64,000 nt of DNA from Stereum hirsutum FP-91666 SS1 (GCF_000264905.1 NW_006763135.1:411676-475675); one strand, 5' to 3'. Shown: positions 35,955-48,096, counted from the first letter of the stretch. A program made the numbers and translations. Notes: generated from the letters alone by a model not told the origin.

Positions 35955-38377
35955 CGTCGTCGCTCGTTCGAAGGTGTACTGCAAGAGACGGAAGGGCGAC
36001 AACGGCCGTCAGTATTCAATATATTCAGCTCTCGTACCACCCTACTGAAGTGAATTGCAAAAACAGTACGCCATGGCCCATGCCCAGACAGACCGAAAGG
36101 GTCTAACTCTGATTTATTGATATCAGACTCACTGAATATAAAAGAGCGCACAAGCTGTCAACCGGCGACGTTGGAGAGCAACCGTCGTCGAGTCTGGAGT
36201 CTAGTCTGGGCCGGCGTACGTAGGGCGGGGAAAAGCAAACAGAGACGACGGACGGTGAAAGAGTCTGAGGGGGGAAGGAAGAAGGAGGTGTGTCGAGCCA
36301 CTCGACAGGGGGCGAAGTATTTGACATACAATTAGATTTCGAGATTATCTCACCGCGCGCGCCTTTTCGCGGCAAATGCAGCGCGAAAATAGCGTTTGCC
36401 AATCAAATTTGTCAAGAAAAGAGCGAGCCACCCGCGCGGACCGGTTGATAAGCTCCGTGCACGGAAAGTCGCGGTTGATTGAGTAGCCGGTCTCACTTCA
36501 CTTTGACGCCCGCGTTCGCCGTCCTTGTTCAAGTGCAACTCGACGCTGGTTTACAGCACGGATGGGGATGACAAGGGAAATGAGAAGAGGAAGCACGTAC
36601 CGGTGGTCTTTATATATGTGTTGTCCACCAGAGAGGGATAGAATCTATCCGAGATTTGCGCGCTTTAGTTGGAAAGGGGATGCTACTTTGCCTCCGCAAG
36701 ACAGAGAAAATAATATTGCTTACTAAGTACGCAAAAAATTCCGCAGGCGAGTGGGTATAACTGCTCTGCCTAGAGGCAGAGAAACGGGTATGAGGAGACC
36801 GGAAGACACAGGTCAACTTGGAATGCAGGAAAAAAAACCCCGTCGCCCAGCCTCTTTATATACTATTGCAGCTCACCTGGCTCACCTCGAAATGAACTCA
36901 TTACTCAAATCCAACCCCCTGTCGAACAAGGTCGAACATCCTCGATTCCGGAGCTAGGCGCTTGGTCCTCATAACCTCATAACCTCATAACCTCAAAACC
37001 GTTCTTCCACTCCAATTATTAGCCTTGTTCAGAGTGCTCATTTCGAGCCCTCATAAACGCAGTATATGAGCTCGTATATGAGCTCGATATGAGTTTGATA
37101 TGAGCTCCGGCAAAGCCTCTTGCACTCTGAACAAGGCTAATCCGGATTATTTGAAGAAGAACGTTCTGTAGCATGAAACACAGTGCGCGGCGCATCGACC
37201 CCTTCGCCAAACGGTAGGATGCTAGCAATTAGAAGTGCTGGCGCTGCAACACCGAGAAGCTCTGCAGGGCATGCAATGATGCAGCACTTCGTCTGAAGGT
37301 TCCCTTTTTGGACCTCCCCGCAGGCCATGCTCCCTCATGCGCGGTGAACTGGTGACGTCAGAAGGAAGGTGTTTTGCATCGCGGTGTCGGGACTTTGCGT
37401 TCGCGAGGATAGAGGACTGGGTGTGGCGCGGCGGGCGATGAGCGCGCGCGACGACCTAGTGACCACGGTGAGGTGAAGCGAAATAATGGACAATAATTCT
37501 GGAGCGAGACGAGATTGCGCTAGGGATATGTAGGCTGATATCATGGCCCACGCTCTGGAGTCTGATCAAGTGTACGTATGTACGGTTAACGAGTGGCGTC
37601 CGAGCACGCCACAGTGACTTGCAGTTCTGGAGAACACAAAAAACTGGAAAGTATCGTGGTACACCGCTGATCAGATTCATTCAAATCCAAACAGAGACGG
37701 AGCCGAATCCAGCTGCACGACGACCGGCATGCACTCGCCTCGAGGATACCGAGCCCATCATCACGAATCACGATACTCGTCATCTCCAACGTTGTATGTA
37801 CTCACCTCGAGGTTGAAAGTCCGAGTCATGCTCATCGCGATACCCCTCGCAAGACCAACCATCACAGCAGAAGACAAACAAGCCAGACCAGGAGGACGAA
37901 ACGTGTCAACGTTCGAGGTGAAGAGGGAGCCTCATGCATACATGCATGTTTGATTTTCGCTGTTCGCAACTTTTGTGGAGGTGGGAACCGACAACGGCCG
38001 CAAGCGGCCAGCACATTCGGGTGCCTCGAGCGGGTCAGCCTAGAGTAGGATGATCTGGCCAGGAGAGCGGCTCATTGACAGAGTCGAAGAAAGAAAGGTA
38101 TATATATGCACACCGCTGCGCGATCCAGAAGACAGCCAATGCAGACTGCAGAGTACACATCAATAATGAAAGTAAAGTACACTATGTATAAAAATACGCG
38201 CCGTGTGGCGTGTGGATGTATATGTGTACGTGCACGAACCAACAAACAGAAGGATATTAGACAATATGTGAAAGAGAATGAATGTGTGAGGCGTCCGGCC
38301 AGTGTCTTATGATGTAGAAGAGGAGAAATAAAAAAGAGACCAAGGAATAAAAAGAGAAGAGAAAAGGAGATCTATTG
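35955..38377. other. Intergenic region with MITE and short repeats
   Basis: 2.4 kb. The first ~600 bp hold the promoter of CLR2-N-like protein 1, with GC-rich GCGCGC and GCGAAAA strings at 36355-36400. A three-fold ATAACCTC repeat lies at 36970-36998 and a MITE at 37020-37139. No gene-like open frame. Confidence 0.45.
37020..37139. mobile_element. MITE with 19-bp perfect terminal inverted repeats
   Basis: The ends are perfect inverted repeats: TTAGCCTTGTTCAGAGTGC (37019-37037) and its complement GCACTCTGAACAAGGCTAA (37122-37140). The element is about 120 bp with no coding capacity. TA at both borders (TA|GCC...GGC|TA) would fit a Tc1/mariner-type target duplication. Inside are four copies of an ATATGAG(C/T)T motif. 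Confidence 0.8.
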
Positions 38378-40156
38378 CTATGCGGTACTCTTCCAGACCT
38401 GTTCCACCTCCCCCTTTCTCGCCTCCATCCTCCGTCCCGTCCAATCCTCTTCACCTACCCTATTTGCCCAGTCATCATCGTGTGCCGTTAAGGCACTCTC
38501 CTTACGATCCTTCACATCGAGACGATCAGCACCAGCCTCGGTTTCCCCTTCACCGTCACTATCCCACCCCCACTCATCCTTCCCGCCACTCTCACTCTTC
38601 CTATGCTTCCGCCGCGCACCAACATCGCCCTTGCCCTCAACCTTCATCTCAATCTCCGCCCCAGCACCCATACTCATCGCCTGCGTAATCGACGGCGAAT
38701 TAATCGCAGGCTGCATCGGCGATCTTGGTAACAAAGGCGGCGGCGGCGACCGCCTCTTCCTCGTCGAAGCCGAAATCGAACTGATCGAGCCCGAAAGCAT
38801 CCTCGAGCCCGGCGAGCAACTCATCGTTCTTCTCGATGACGAAGATGGTGACGAGCCGAGACTGGGTGGGTATGCGTGAGGGTCGGCGTCCTTCGGAGTG
38901 GGGTGAGAGATGGAGATGTGGGAGGATGAGGAATGGGTGGAGGAAGGTTCGAAGGTGTCTTTAGGGTCCGAGTCGGTCGATAGTCGACGGGCGTTCTTCG
39001 GTTCGGCGGAGTTGGAGCGGGAAGGAGGGTTGGAACGACGGGTGACTTGGGTTTGGGATTCGAGGTCGGTGGTGTGGTGATGAGGGTGACGAGTATCGAG
39101 GCCTTCGTTGTCAGAGTCGGAGTCGTACTCGTTAGAGGCGCGGAAGAGGGGTTGGCGGTCTTCGGAAGTATGCGGAGATGAACCAGCTTCGGCGTCAGAG
39201 GGGAGGGTGAGTGCGGGGTTGGCGGTGGAGGCTTTGACGATGGAGTCGATGAGCCAGAACTGGAGGACATTCATAAGGATGGGGAATAGACCCATCGTAC
39301 TGTCAAAGAAGATTAGATTTCCCAGTCAAAGCGCAAGTGCAGACAAAAGTAGTCGAAACGCACAATATGACCTGGACGGCATCTCCGTGACCCAACCAAC
39401 TTAACAACCAATCTCCCAGCTTGAATATCCCCGGGAAGAGAGCGAAGAGAATAAGGACCAGGATTTTCATGGACGTGAGGGCGAAAACGTAGACTGCAGC
39501 TTGGCGAAGCCAGTATATGACGGACGGAGGAGTGCCATACTGGCCAGATTCGTAGCCTTTGAACTGGAAGCGCTCGGAGAGGATGTGTGTTGTGACACGT
39601 AGAATCAAGTAGATGCATGCGACGCCTGCAAAACGTTGTCTGGGCACAAATTGACAGTAAAAAGAGGCATAGGAGACATACCGAGCGTGGTATCGACAAG
39701 AATGTTTAGAAAATAGAACACACAAGCGTTCCCGGCCGTCCGATGCGAGCCCACGTCCGAAATCAAGACATTCACCCCATGGACGAACATCTGCCCAACA
39801 ACCTGCTTTGACACGTCAAAAAGCCTATCCTCGGGAGAAGTATATGCAACACCCGAGATTTCAAGTCAACGCAGGACGAGGAGAGTGTGCGTGATAGACC
39901 AACCAGATGCGCCATGGACGTTTAGGTTTCTCTCGCTGCCGCTTGTATAGCAGAGATAGTATCACAACAACACCCATAAGCGATTGTACGATCTAACCAG
40001 AGTAATATCATGTAGTCTTAACATGTTTGCATAATAGCGATACAGCGACGAACGAACCAACGCAGTAGGGCCTAGCAGTTGACATGACTGTCGGTCAACT
40101 GGATAATCTTCAAAATCAATCTCTCCAGGAAGTGGTGGTGGTGGTCCTGGGTCCAT
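38378..40156 (-). CDS. STIMATE/TMEM110-family vacuolar membrane protein
   Basis: Multi-spanning membrane protein of the STIMATE family (human TMEM110, an ER regulator of store-operated calcium entry; yeast YPL162C at the vacuole). Start MDPGPPPPLPGEIDFEDYP at 40156. Introns follow after ...GPTAL (acceptor before IVQSLMGVVVILSLLYKRQR) and within W|LFDVSKQVVGQMFVHGVNV. The conserved core is then ISDVGSHRTAGNACVFYFLN, ILVDTTLGVACIYLILRV, YGTPPSVIYWLRQAAVYVFA and LTSMKILVLILFALFPGIF. A further helix (VMGLFPILMNVLQFWLIDSI) starts the last exon (39295-38378), whose remaining ~270 residues are a cytoplasmic Ser/acidic low-complexity tail. The core matches the family well; the tail is probably lineage-specific. 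Whether it senses or regulates calcium here is inference. Confidence 0.85.
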
Positions 40157-40588
40157 TTCAGAAAGCAGACAAGTAAAGGTGTGGGAAAGAGAAAGGCGTC
40201 GTCGCCGTTGCGAACAGCGAGCACGTTGGAGTGCGGGATGTATGGATGGATCTCGCCGATGAGCTCAGCGCCGCGGCATCTCCCGGAAGCGCCGGGCGAA
40301 TTGCCGCCAGAACCGTAGTCGCGTCCACGTCTTCTCGAGCTCCTTTGTCCGCAACGCCCATCTTCAGCTGCACGCTGCTCTCTGGGCTCCCTTGTTTTTA
40401 TTGTCCTCTACGCGTATATTATCACTCGTCTCCCTGTTTGCGCTCTCGAAAAGTCAAAGACTGCTCAATTCCTCACTTGAATCAGGACTACCGCGTTTAC
40501 TTTTCACATTCCCTTTGTTCTGCTTTTTTTCTTGTCTTCTGCCACTGGAACATATCTCGTCGACACAATCTCGAAACCCTAGTCATTC
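40157..40588. promoter_or_regulatory. Bidirectional promoter STIMATE / CLR2-N-like 2
   Basis: 432 bp between divergent start codons. It is pyrimidine-rich toward the plus-strand gene. The open frame at 40231-40737 reads into CLR2-N-like 2 in another frame and is not supported. Confidence 0.4.
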
Positions 40589-42901
40589 ATGAGCGCAGAC
40601 TTTATTCCCCCCACTCCCAAGCGCAAGGCAACGCCCCTATTCTTCGACTCAGACGACGAAGAGGAAGGGCAAATCGCCCCACGAACCGTTTCACCTCGCT
40701 CACAACACGCCACCAAGCGCGTTCGATTGCAGTATGAGACCCTTGTGGACTCTGGGGCGAGTGAGGATGACAGGTTTATTGGAGATCTTGGAAGTGCGTG
40801 TGCCTTCCCTGAGTGTGCTTGTACAGCCGGCCTGCTGACCGATATGTCTTTTAGACGTCAAGGCTGACGGTGTGGGTGCACAGTCGAGTGCGGAAGCTGC
40901 GACAGACGAGCGTATCCTTCACGAGCCCGCGTCGCTGGATGTAGAAACACCTCTGGCTCGGATGGCGTACGGAGGGGAGTCGGGTCATGTTCCCTTGGTA
41001 AGTCCTTAGCTCGTCGTTCTTTGCGCTCTACACGCCCGATATCCCTTTTCTGTCACACCACCTTGCGTGGTTTTCTGCTTCTTGTACGTCTGACTCCAGT
41101 TGTGGGAGCAAGAAACCACTCCGTAGTCACGCTCTCCTCGACGTAGCTTGTCGAGTCATTTCGCCACCGCTGTCGGTACCTTGACCTCTCTCACTCTGAC
41201 TCGCTTGTTCATTCTTGTCCGCTTCCTTATCAAGATTTTTATCTATGATCGTATCATACTCACTCCGGTATGTGCTCTTTGCTTCCAGGTTCCGCCGCAA
41301 GTCCAGCATTCGTCACCCACCATTGAGTATATAAACATGGTATGTCTCAGACAGTACTCTTTTGCTATGTGCCGTTGCGCGGTTTCTCATCTACTATATG
41401 AAGAGGTCACCCACGAAGCTTAATTTGCAAACTCGGTCGACGCTATCGCCTCTCGCTTTCTGGGACCAATCGCACTCCAAGCGGCCTACACCGTCATCCT
41501 TCTCCGTCCTCCATAAAAGCATCCTCGCGTCTCGCTTGCAACGCCCTACTCCGGTCGCACCGACTCCCGCTCCACCTCCCGCCGAACCAGCAGTACCTAC
41601 TCAGTGGCATACATCCATTCGCCAAACGAACGAGAAGAGCTTGGCTCTGGGTCGCCCAAGACCCGCACTTCCACGTATCCATGAGCCTGTCGCACAACGT
41701 CCAGCGTACGACAATAACGCCGTTGCATCGACCTCGTCAGAACACCGTCCTACGCCACCTACTTCGCCATCACCCAGCATCATCTCCATATCCGACGAAC
41801 CCGAAGTCATTTCAATCCACAGCACCCCATCCTCTTCGCCGCCTCCTATGGCCGTGGATGAACCGGAACCCACTCCTTCGGAGGAACACTACATGATCAA
41901 CGCAGATAATAGGATTGTAGTGGTGAAGTCAGACGGGAGGAACTATTATCCTAATGCTCCCGTTGCGGAGTATGATGAGATTAATGAATATCACCTTGTT
42001 GAGCGACATGATGACATATCGAAGCATTGGAGGGCAAAGTTGGGGTTGTATTTGGCTAGAGAGGGATTAAAGAGGAAACGCAAAGGTGTGTGACTTCTTT
42101 GACTCGGGTTTCATTCCGTTTCTGATGGTTTTTTTTTAGTCCATTCACCGCCATGGATGTTGGCGAAATTCCCGAGAGGATATAACCTTTATGTTCATGT
42201 TAAGGGTCTCCAGCGAGATAAGTTTAATGCAAGAAAAGATTACTACCTCTACGGTGAGTCATTTCACAGAATATTATCCTTGTGTAGTGTAGTATTATCC
42301 AGATCACGTGCAATGTGCCTTCATCATGAGCTAAAAATAGGGCATATATTACTTGCCTTATTTGTGAACCCATGTTAGACTGTTGTGGTCTAAATTGCAC
42401 TTCACAACAGGTCATGTATAGATCTCAACATTCTTATAAACGAGTTTAAAGAAATAAGCTGTAGTGAAGGAGTATAACAGTTTTTACACAATTACGTAGA
42501 TATATATAGCTTGACTTCATTTATGATTCTATAATTAGGCACATTGTACTATTTATACCTTTATCCTTCCTGTTTTCTTTGGCATTATGTGTATACTGAC
42601 ATTGGTTTTTTTTGTAGGTTCTGACAATGTCTTTCGATCCCCTGAAGAATTTGCCTTTCATCTAATCTGGCTCGCCAAAGGCATGCCAATGACCCGAGAT
42701 GGCCGAAGACGCTGTGGCTGCAAATACTGCAGTCATCGATCTCAGACAGAGATTACAGTGCAATTACGGAAACATCTTCCTCCACCACCACCGGTTTTGG
42801 CGAATAGCCGTGGTTATAATACATATCATCAGCCGGCGGAACAGAGGGCCAGATCACCGGAGCTTATGTTTAAGGATTATACGTATCTTGCGCGCTCGTA
42901 A
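40589..42901 (+). CDS. CLR2 N-terminal-like domain protein 2
   Basis: Start MSADFIPPTPKRKATPLFFD at 40589; several exons. The N-terminal half is disordered (acidic SDDEEEG, Ser/Pro-rich, ISISDEPEVISIHS that resembles SUMO-interacting hydrophobic-acidic patches). The C-terminal domain matches proteins 1 and 3: ISKHWRAKLGLYLAREGLKR, FPRGYNLYVHVKG, DYYLYG, VFRSPEEFAFHLIWLAKGMP, then CGCKYC with QTEIT, and a tail FKDYTYLARS ending at 42901. The intron splitting DYYLYG from its continuation sits at the same place as in protein 1, but here it is 42254-42617, about 364 nt and very AT-rich, perhaps enlarged by an insertion. Role in transcriptional silencing is inferred from the domain alone. Confidence 0.7.
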
Positions 42902-44112
42902 ATTATGTTGTATGTATATACATGTCTTGCTGTCATAATGCTATGGAGCTGCTTTCTTGGTTTTATAGTTGTGGATGTAGTGATCAAGTCTACTGGACGT
43001 GGAAGGAAGTGTCATGATACGAGTTTCCCATGCATCACAACAAACACCCCAATCCTTCTGTCACAATATGTGTCTTCCCTACACTATCCGACTTCTACAA
43101 CACTATAAACTCCACCCTATACCAACCCCAAGGCATAGATGGTCTCCCAACAAGTTTTCTGCCAATGCTCACTGGACAGAAAACCTGTATTCAAGCCATA
43201 GAAGAAGACTACCCCACATCCAAGCCTTGCCTGCCCAGCACCACCTCCCCTGATGCCTGTTGTATTGAAACTGTAGCCATGCCCTGAGGCCCTTAGGGGA
43301 CTAACGTGCCCAGACAGAATGGTGGAAGTCAACAACTTGTGTTCTACATAATGAGCTGTATATGTACAATGATCTGGCCACGTGACTGTAGTGTCTCACA
43401 CAAACTCCAACACTCCTCAGGCTCTCTGAGACGTTACAGAAACATGATGTATGCAAGTGCAAAGCGGGAAGTAGGAAGTGAAAAGGTGAGGGAATGTAAT
43501 GTCCAGGCTTGGATAGTGATCCAAGAGTGGACACACGTTCAAGTGCAGGCGTGATGGCTATCACAAGTGCGATCGGCCGTGTCCTAAGAAGCCTTACTTC
43601 TGGTTCGAGTAACTGGTGTAGTGGTGATTCTACACAGTCAAAGGGTCTTGATGTCGATAAGGGAAGCTAGTCCTGCTGAAAGAACTAGTTCAAGTGCAAG
43701 CTAAGAGACCAGATAAAACAGAGATGAATAGGTTAAAGAACTCCCCTCTACTAGGGTCGTTCTTATATACTAAATACATGCGCAGCTTTAAAGGCTATGA
43801 GACAGTTAAATAAGTCAGTCTGAGTTGTATGAACACTGTGCCCCAGTCCGTAGTCGCTGCGGAGACCTGTACCTAATAATTATAGTATACAACGTACGGA
43901 AACCTATGAGTCGCAGTCCGAGGCTATGAGAAGCTATGTAGTCCGTAGTCGAGAATACAAAGGAGTCGAGACACGTCTACTAGTCCATGAAATGTTCATC
44001 AACCGGCCATATGAGTGGATGATGTATATGTGGTTAAATAAAGAAATAATACCCCAACGAGTCATAAGAAAACGAAAATAAGTCCATAACAGGGAAGTAG
44101 AATATAAGTCTT

Positions 44113-44266
44113 GTACTGTAGTTTTTCGACCAACTGTTTGCCCGATTAGGAAATTCTTAGGGCTGGGGTTGGCTGATGAACCTCGATTTCTAATTGGAGC
44201 TCATCGGCACCCTCAGAATTTCTTGACCATGACATGTGACGAACAGTTGATCGAAAAAGTACAGTA
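44113..44266. mobile_element. Small foldback (MITE-like) element
   Basis: An imperfect inverted repeat of about 28 bp: GTACTGTAGTTTTTCGACCA (44113 on) is matched in reverse complement by TGATCGAAAAAGTACAGTA (up to about 44266), with CAACTGTTTG against CGAACAGTTG inside. No coding capacity; borders uncertain. Confidence 0.5.
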
Positions 44267-44586
44267 TGTGGATACAGCTGCAAACTTTGATGTGCAATGA
44301 GGAGAGTTGAAAACACAGAATGATACTCCTCCCAAAGCTGGACACACAAAGACATGCAAAATGAAAATTTCCCCGAGTCCATACACACTCCTTCCCATTT
44401 TGTACGGACCGCTACTCCTGACATTCCTCGTCATAATCCTAGGCTGAGGCCACCCTTACGCCCAGCTCAAGCCTGACCATTATAACAACTATTGAAATGG
44501 GTGTCTTGAAGAGAGCATGACTCAGTGTCAGCGCAAATTCTGGCCTGAGAAAAATAATCATACCCTTAGAAAAGATGAGATCATTA

Positions 44587-44830
44587 GACCTCGTGGGCAC
44601 CAGCCAATTGGCGCACGTCTTGGCCAAATTGGCCGGTTCACCGACATTCATTGCTCACCCGCATTTCATCCTGACAGAATATCAAGGGTATCTAAATTCG
44701 TGTAAATTCAATTATAAAATAATCTATGAGAACGAATTTCACCAAACAGGGATGGCCATTTTCTGCATGAGAAGTACGCACCAGCCAATTTCGCTGACGT
44801 CAGCGAAATTGGCTGGTGCCCACGAGGTCT
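44587..44830. mobile_element. MITE with 24-bp perfect inverted ends
   Basis: Left end AGACCTCGTGGGCACCAGCC then AATT (44587-44610); the right end (44807-44830) is its exact reverse complement. ATT flanks both ends and may be a target duplication. The right arm is part of a perfect palindrome (44779-44818). No transposase is present. Confidence 0.75.
44779..44818. repeat. Perfect 40-bp palindrome
   Basis: The two 20-nt arms meet at GAC|GTC (44798/44799); the left arm is CACCAGCCAATTTCGCTGAC. There is no loop, so it could extrude as a cruciform or form a perfect hairpin in RNA. It lies inside the element at 44587-44830. Confidence 0.9.
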
Positions 44831-45091
44831 ATTGAGGCCTGATTATTCCTGAGGTCCTGTATCCTAGGTACAATGCTTTTCTCTGTGTACAGGAGAACAT
44901 GATGTCCATGGTTTATTGGGCCATATTTTACCAGAATTTTACAATGTAATGTGAGTGTGTGAGTTTGTGAGTATACGAGAGAGAGAATATAAAAACACAT
45001 GCTCGCTCTAACAACTGTATACACTTCTTTGGTCGTATTTGATCATGTTTGGCAACCGGCGCCACCCAACATAATCCCACGCGAGTAAGAG

Positions 45092-45152
45092 GCAGTCCGT
45101 GTGGCGGTGGCGCCCCACGCGTCATTTAGCCACTTCAAATTTCAGGCGCCCG
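45092..45152 (+). promoter_or_regulatory. Conserved eRF3 upstream block (left copy of inverted pair)
   Basis: A stretch containing GTGGCGGTGGCG, then CACTTCAAATTTCAGGCGCC, about 70-130 bp before the eRF3 start. The same string in reverse complement occurs at 48097-48165 behind the gene. Its position suggests a promoter element. Confidence 0.55.
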
Positions 45153-45221
45153 TCTTCTTCGACTGCATACCCACTCTGATCTTTCCGATTCCCCCATTAT
45201 CCACCCACATTATCTTCAACG

Positions 45222-47716
45222 ATGAGTAGACTCAACGCCGGCGCCTTCGAGTTCGTCCCCGGCCGTGCTTTCCGTGCCCCCACCGCTGCTTCCCCCCAAC
45301 AACCCCCACCACCTCAACAACAACACTTCGTCGAACGACCAGAGCAGACAGAGGCCCCCGCGCCCGCACCCACCATTTCGCTCAACATCGGCGGCTCATC
45401 GAGGCCTGCACCTCCTCTCCAGCCCGTCCAACGTCCAGAACAGACAGAGGCACCGGCACCGGCACCGACAATCTCGCTCAACATCGGGGGGTCGAAGCCT
45501 CCGCTCCCTCCTGCCGCCGCCCCTACTCCTACCCCAGCTCCAGCGCCGGCAGTAAAGGCTCCTCCACCTGCTGCTGCTGCACCACCAAAAACTACAGCGA
45601 ATGTTTCAAGTGCTGCTGCGGGGAGTGGTGCGTCGACACCGAAGGCTTCTGGAGGATCGAGTTCGCCTGCACCGTCTTCGAAGACTTGGACGATGGATAA
45701 GGCGAAGACGGATACGGCGGCGATCGCGCAGGAGGTGCAGCAGGTTGCGGATTCTGCTGTTCTGCAGGATTTGTTTGGGGAGAGTACGTGATTCGATTCG
45801 ATTCCCTTCACGCATCCCTCCCTCCCTCCCTCCCTCCCTCCCTCCCTCCATTCACTATACCCCTTCCCATGCTCAAACTCACACTCACACTTCGATTTAT
45901 GTTTATGTTTGTTCTATGCTCTGTGTATGGTATCATCACAGTCAAAGAGCACCTCAACATCGTCTTCATCGGCCACGTCGACGCCGGCAAATCCACCATG
46001 GGCGGCAACATCCTCTACCTTTCCGGCTCCGTCGACAAACGGACCATGGAAAAATACGAAAAAGAAGCGAAAGAGGCCGGCCGGGAGACGTGGTACCTCT
46101 CCTGGGCGCTCGACTCCACGCCCCAAGAACGTTTGAAGGGCAAGACGGTGGAGGTCGGGAGAGCGTACTTCGAGACCCCCGCGAGACGGTACACGATCCT
46201 CGATGCGCCGGGGCATAAGACGTACGTGCCGAGCATGATCAGCGGCGCGGCGCAGGCGGATATCGCGATCCTCGTGATTTCGGCGAGGAAGGGCGAGTTC
46301 GAGACGGGGTTTGAGAAGGGAGGGCAGACGAGGGAACATATCATGTTGGTGAAGACGGCGGGGGTGAATAAGGTCGTGGTCGTGATCAACAAGATGGACG
46401 ATGCAACCGTGAAGTGGGAGAAGGCGCGGTTTGAGGAGATTAAGGATAAGTTGACGCCGTTTGTTAGGGGGGCGGGATTCAACCCGAAGACGGATGTGAA
46501 TTGGATGCCGGTGAGCGCGCAGACGGGGGCGAATTTGAAGGATAGGGTGGATAAATCTATCTGTCCGTGGTGGGAGTGAGTGTCCTTTCCCTTCTTCTTC
46601 TTCTCCCATCCATGCTTTCATTCGAAGTCTGACGAGGGTATGTACGAATTAACAGCGGCCCCTCCCTCCTCGAACTCCTCGACCACATGCCCATGGTCGA
46701 CCGCAAAATGACCTCCCCGCTCATGATGCCCATCTCCGAAAAATACAAAGACCTGGGGACCATCGTCGTCGGCAAGATCGAATCCGGCCACATCAAAAAA
46801 TCCGACACACTCATCCTCATGCCCAATCACGTCACCGTCGAAGTTTCCGCACTCTACAACGAAATGGACGACGAGGTGAACATGGCTGTATCCGGTGACA
46901 ACGTGCGCATACGGTTGAGGGGCGTGGACGATGAGGATATCAGTCCGGGTTTCGTGTTGACTAGTGTGCAGAAGCCGGTGAGGGCGGTGAGACAGTTCGA
47001 GGCGCAGTTGGCGATATTGGAGCATAAGAATATTATTTGTGCGGGGTATTCGGCGGTGATGCATGTGCATACGCTTTCGGAGGAGGTTACGTTGGTGGTA
47101 TGTTCCTTCTTCAACCCCCTTTATTCCTGTGTTTATTGAGCTGACGTGACGTACAGGCATTGCTGCATTACTTCGATAAAGCCACCGGCCGCAAATCGAG
47201 GAAACCACCACAGTTCGCTAAGAAGGGTGAGTTTCCTTGACCCCCCCCTCCCTCCCTCCTTCCTGTCTTATTCTTCTTCACACCTCTTCGCTAACCTTAC
47301 CGTATCCTCTCGCTCGCTCGCTCGCCCGCTCCAGGCCAGCGCATCGTAGCGCTCATCGAGACAGCGGCGCCGGTATGTGTGGAGCGCTTTGCGGATTATC
47401 CACAGTTGGGGAGGTTCACGCTGCGTGATGAAGGTAAGTTTTTAGTTTCGTTTGGGATGTTTTGCTTGCTTTCCTTTCCCTCCCTTTCTCCGTTCGTCCG
47501 GGTTCCATTTTCTCTTCCTCTCTTTCTTTGCGTTATCGTTGAGTCTTTCGCTCACTTATTGACGCTGTGGTTATGTTCACAGGCCGGACAATCGCAATCG
47601 GAAAAGTCACGAAACTGATCGAGGGCGTGATGGACGAGAAAGAGATCGCGGACGGCGTGGCGGCGATCGCGATCGCGGGATCGCAGTCGCAGGGGAATAA
47701 CGCTGCTGCTGCTTGA
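45222..47716 (+). CDS. SUP35: Translation release factor eRF3 (Sup35-type GTPase)
   Basis: GTPase that works with eRF1 in translation termination. Six exons with consistent phases: 45222-45783, 45942-46575, 46656-47097, 47157-47226, 47335-47433, 47583-47716; 646 aa. The N-terminus starts MSRLNAGAFEFVPG, a fit to the PAM2 motif (LNxxAxEFxP) that binds the MLLE domain of poly(A)-binding protein. The N-domain is Pro/Ala-rich, not Gln/Asn-rich, and carries a duplicated segment RPEQTEAPAPAPTISLNIGG (about residues 39-58 and 70-89). The GTPase part shows GHVDAGKST, LDAPGHK, NKMD and SAQTG. Domains 2 and 3 follow (DLGTIVVGKIESG, ...RFTLRDEGRTIAIGKV). An SKL-like peroxisomal or other extension is absent. 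Distinguished from Hbs1 by the PAM2 motif and its overall similarity to Sup35. Confidence 0.95.
45815..45849. repeat. (CCCT)n microsatellite in eRF3 intron 1
   Basis: About eight tandem CCCT units within the first intron, close to the donor. It acts as a pyrimidine-rich tract on the transcript. Confidence 0.9.
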
Positions 47717-48096
47717 ACGTTTTGCGCTGTCTGTCTTGGTTGTTGGAGATGTGGATTTCGGGCGTGGTGCGGGTCGGTGGGATGATGCAGGATGAGTCGT
47801 GTATCATGATCACGAACACGGGCACGACGAAAATGATGAAGGTCACGAGTGTGCGCAGAGCGGGTGAAATAAATGCTTTGCTTGTCGTTGTTGTTGTTGC
47901 TGTTGTTGTATTTGCCGAGATCGAGTAGGATGTTGATGTTGTAGCGACTATAGCGTGTAGCGACTGTAGCCCATTCCCATTGTTCTTGTTGTGCTTGTGC
48001 TTGTGCTTGACTGCTTTCTTCGCCCGTCGTGCTGAGAGGGTTAATTCTGTCTCTTGAGTGGCGGTAAGTACTTGTGATGTATCATTTCGGAGGACA

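Larger units (their letters stand above)
42902..45221. other. Gene-poor, repeat-like 2.3-kb stretch
   Basis: AT-rich with no convincing gene. Open frames around 43000-43560 carry stops (one just after 43287) and look like remnants. Repeated GTCCGTAGTCG strings occur at 43847-43957. Two foldback elements are listed separately. From about 45040 on the sequence is GC-rich and belongs to the eRF3 promoter. Confidence 0.5.

Noticed and set aside
43560..44000. Possible solo LTR (repeated GTCCGTAGTCG words, TATA-like string near 43770)
   Set aside because: No TG...CA borders with target duplication, primer-binding site or retroelement coding sequence could be found.
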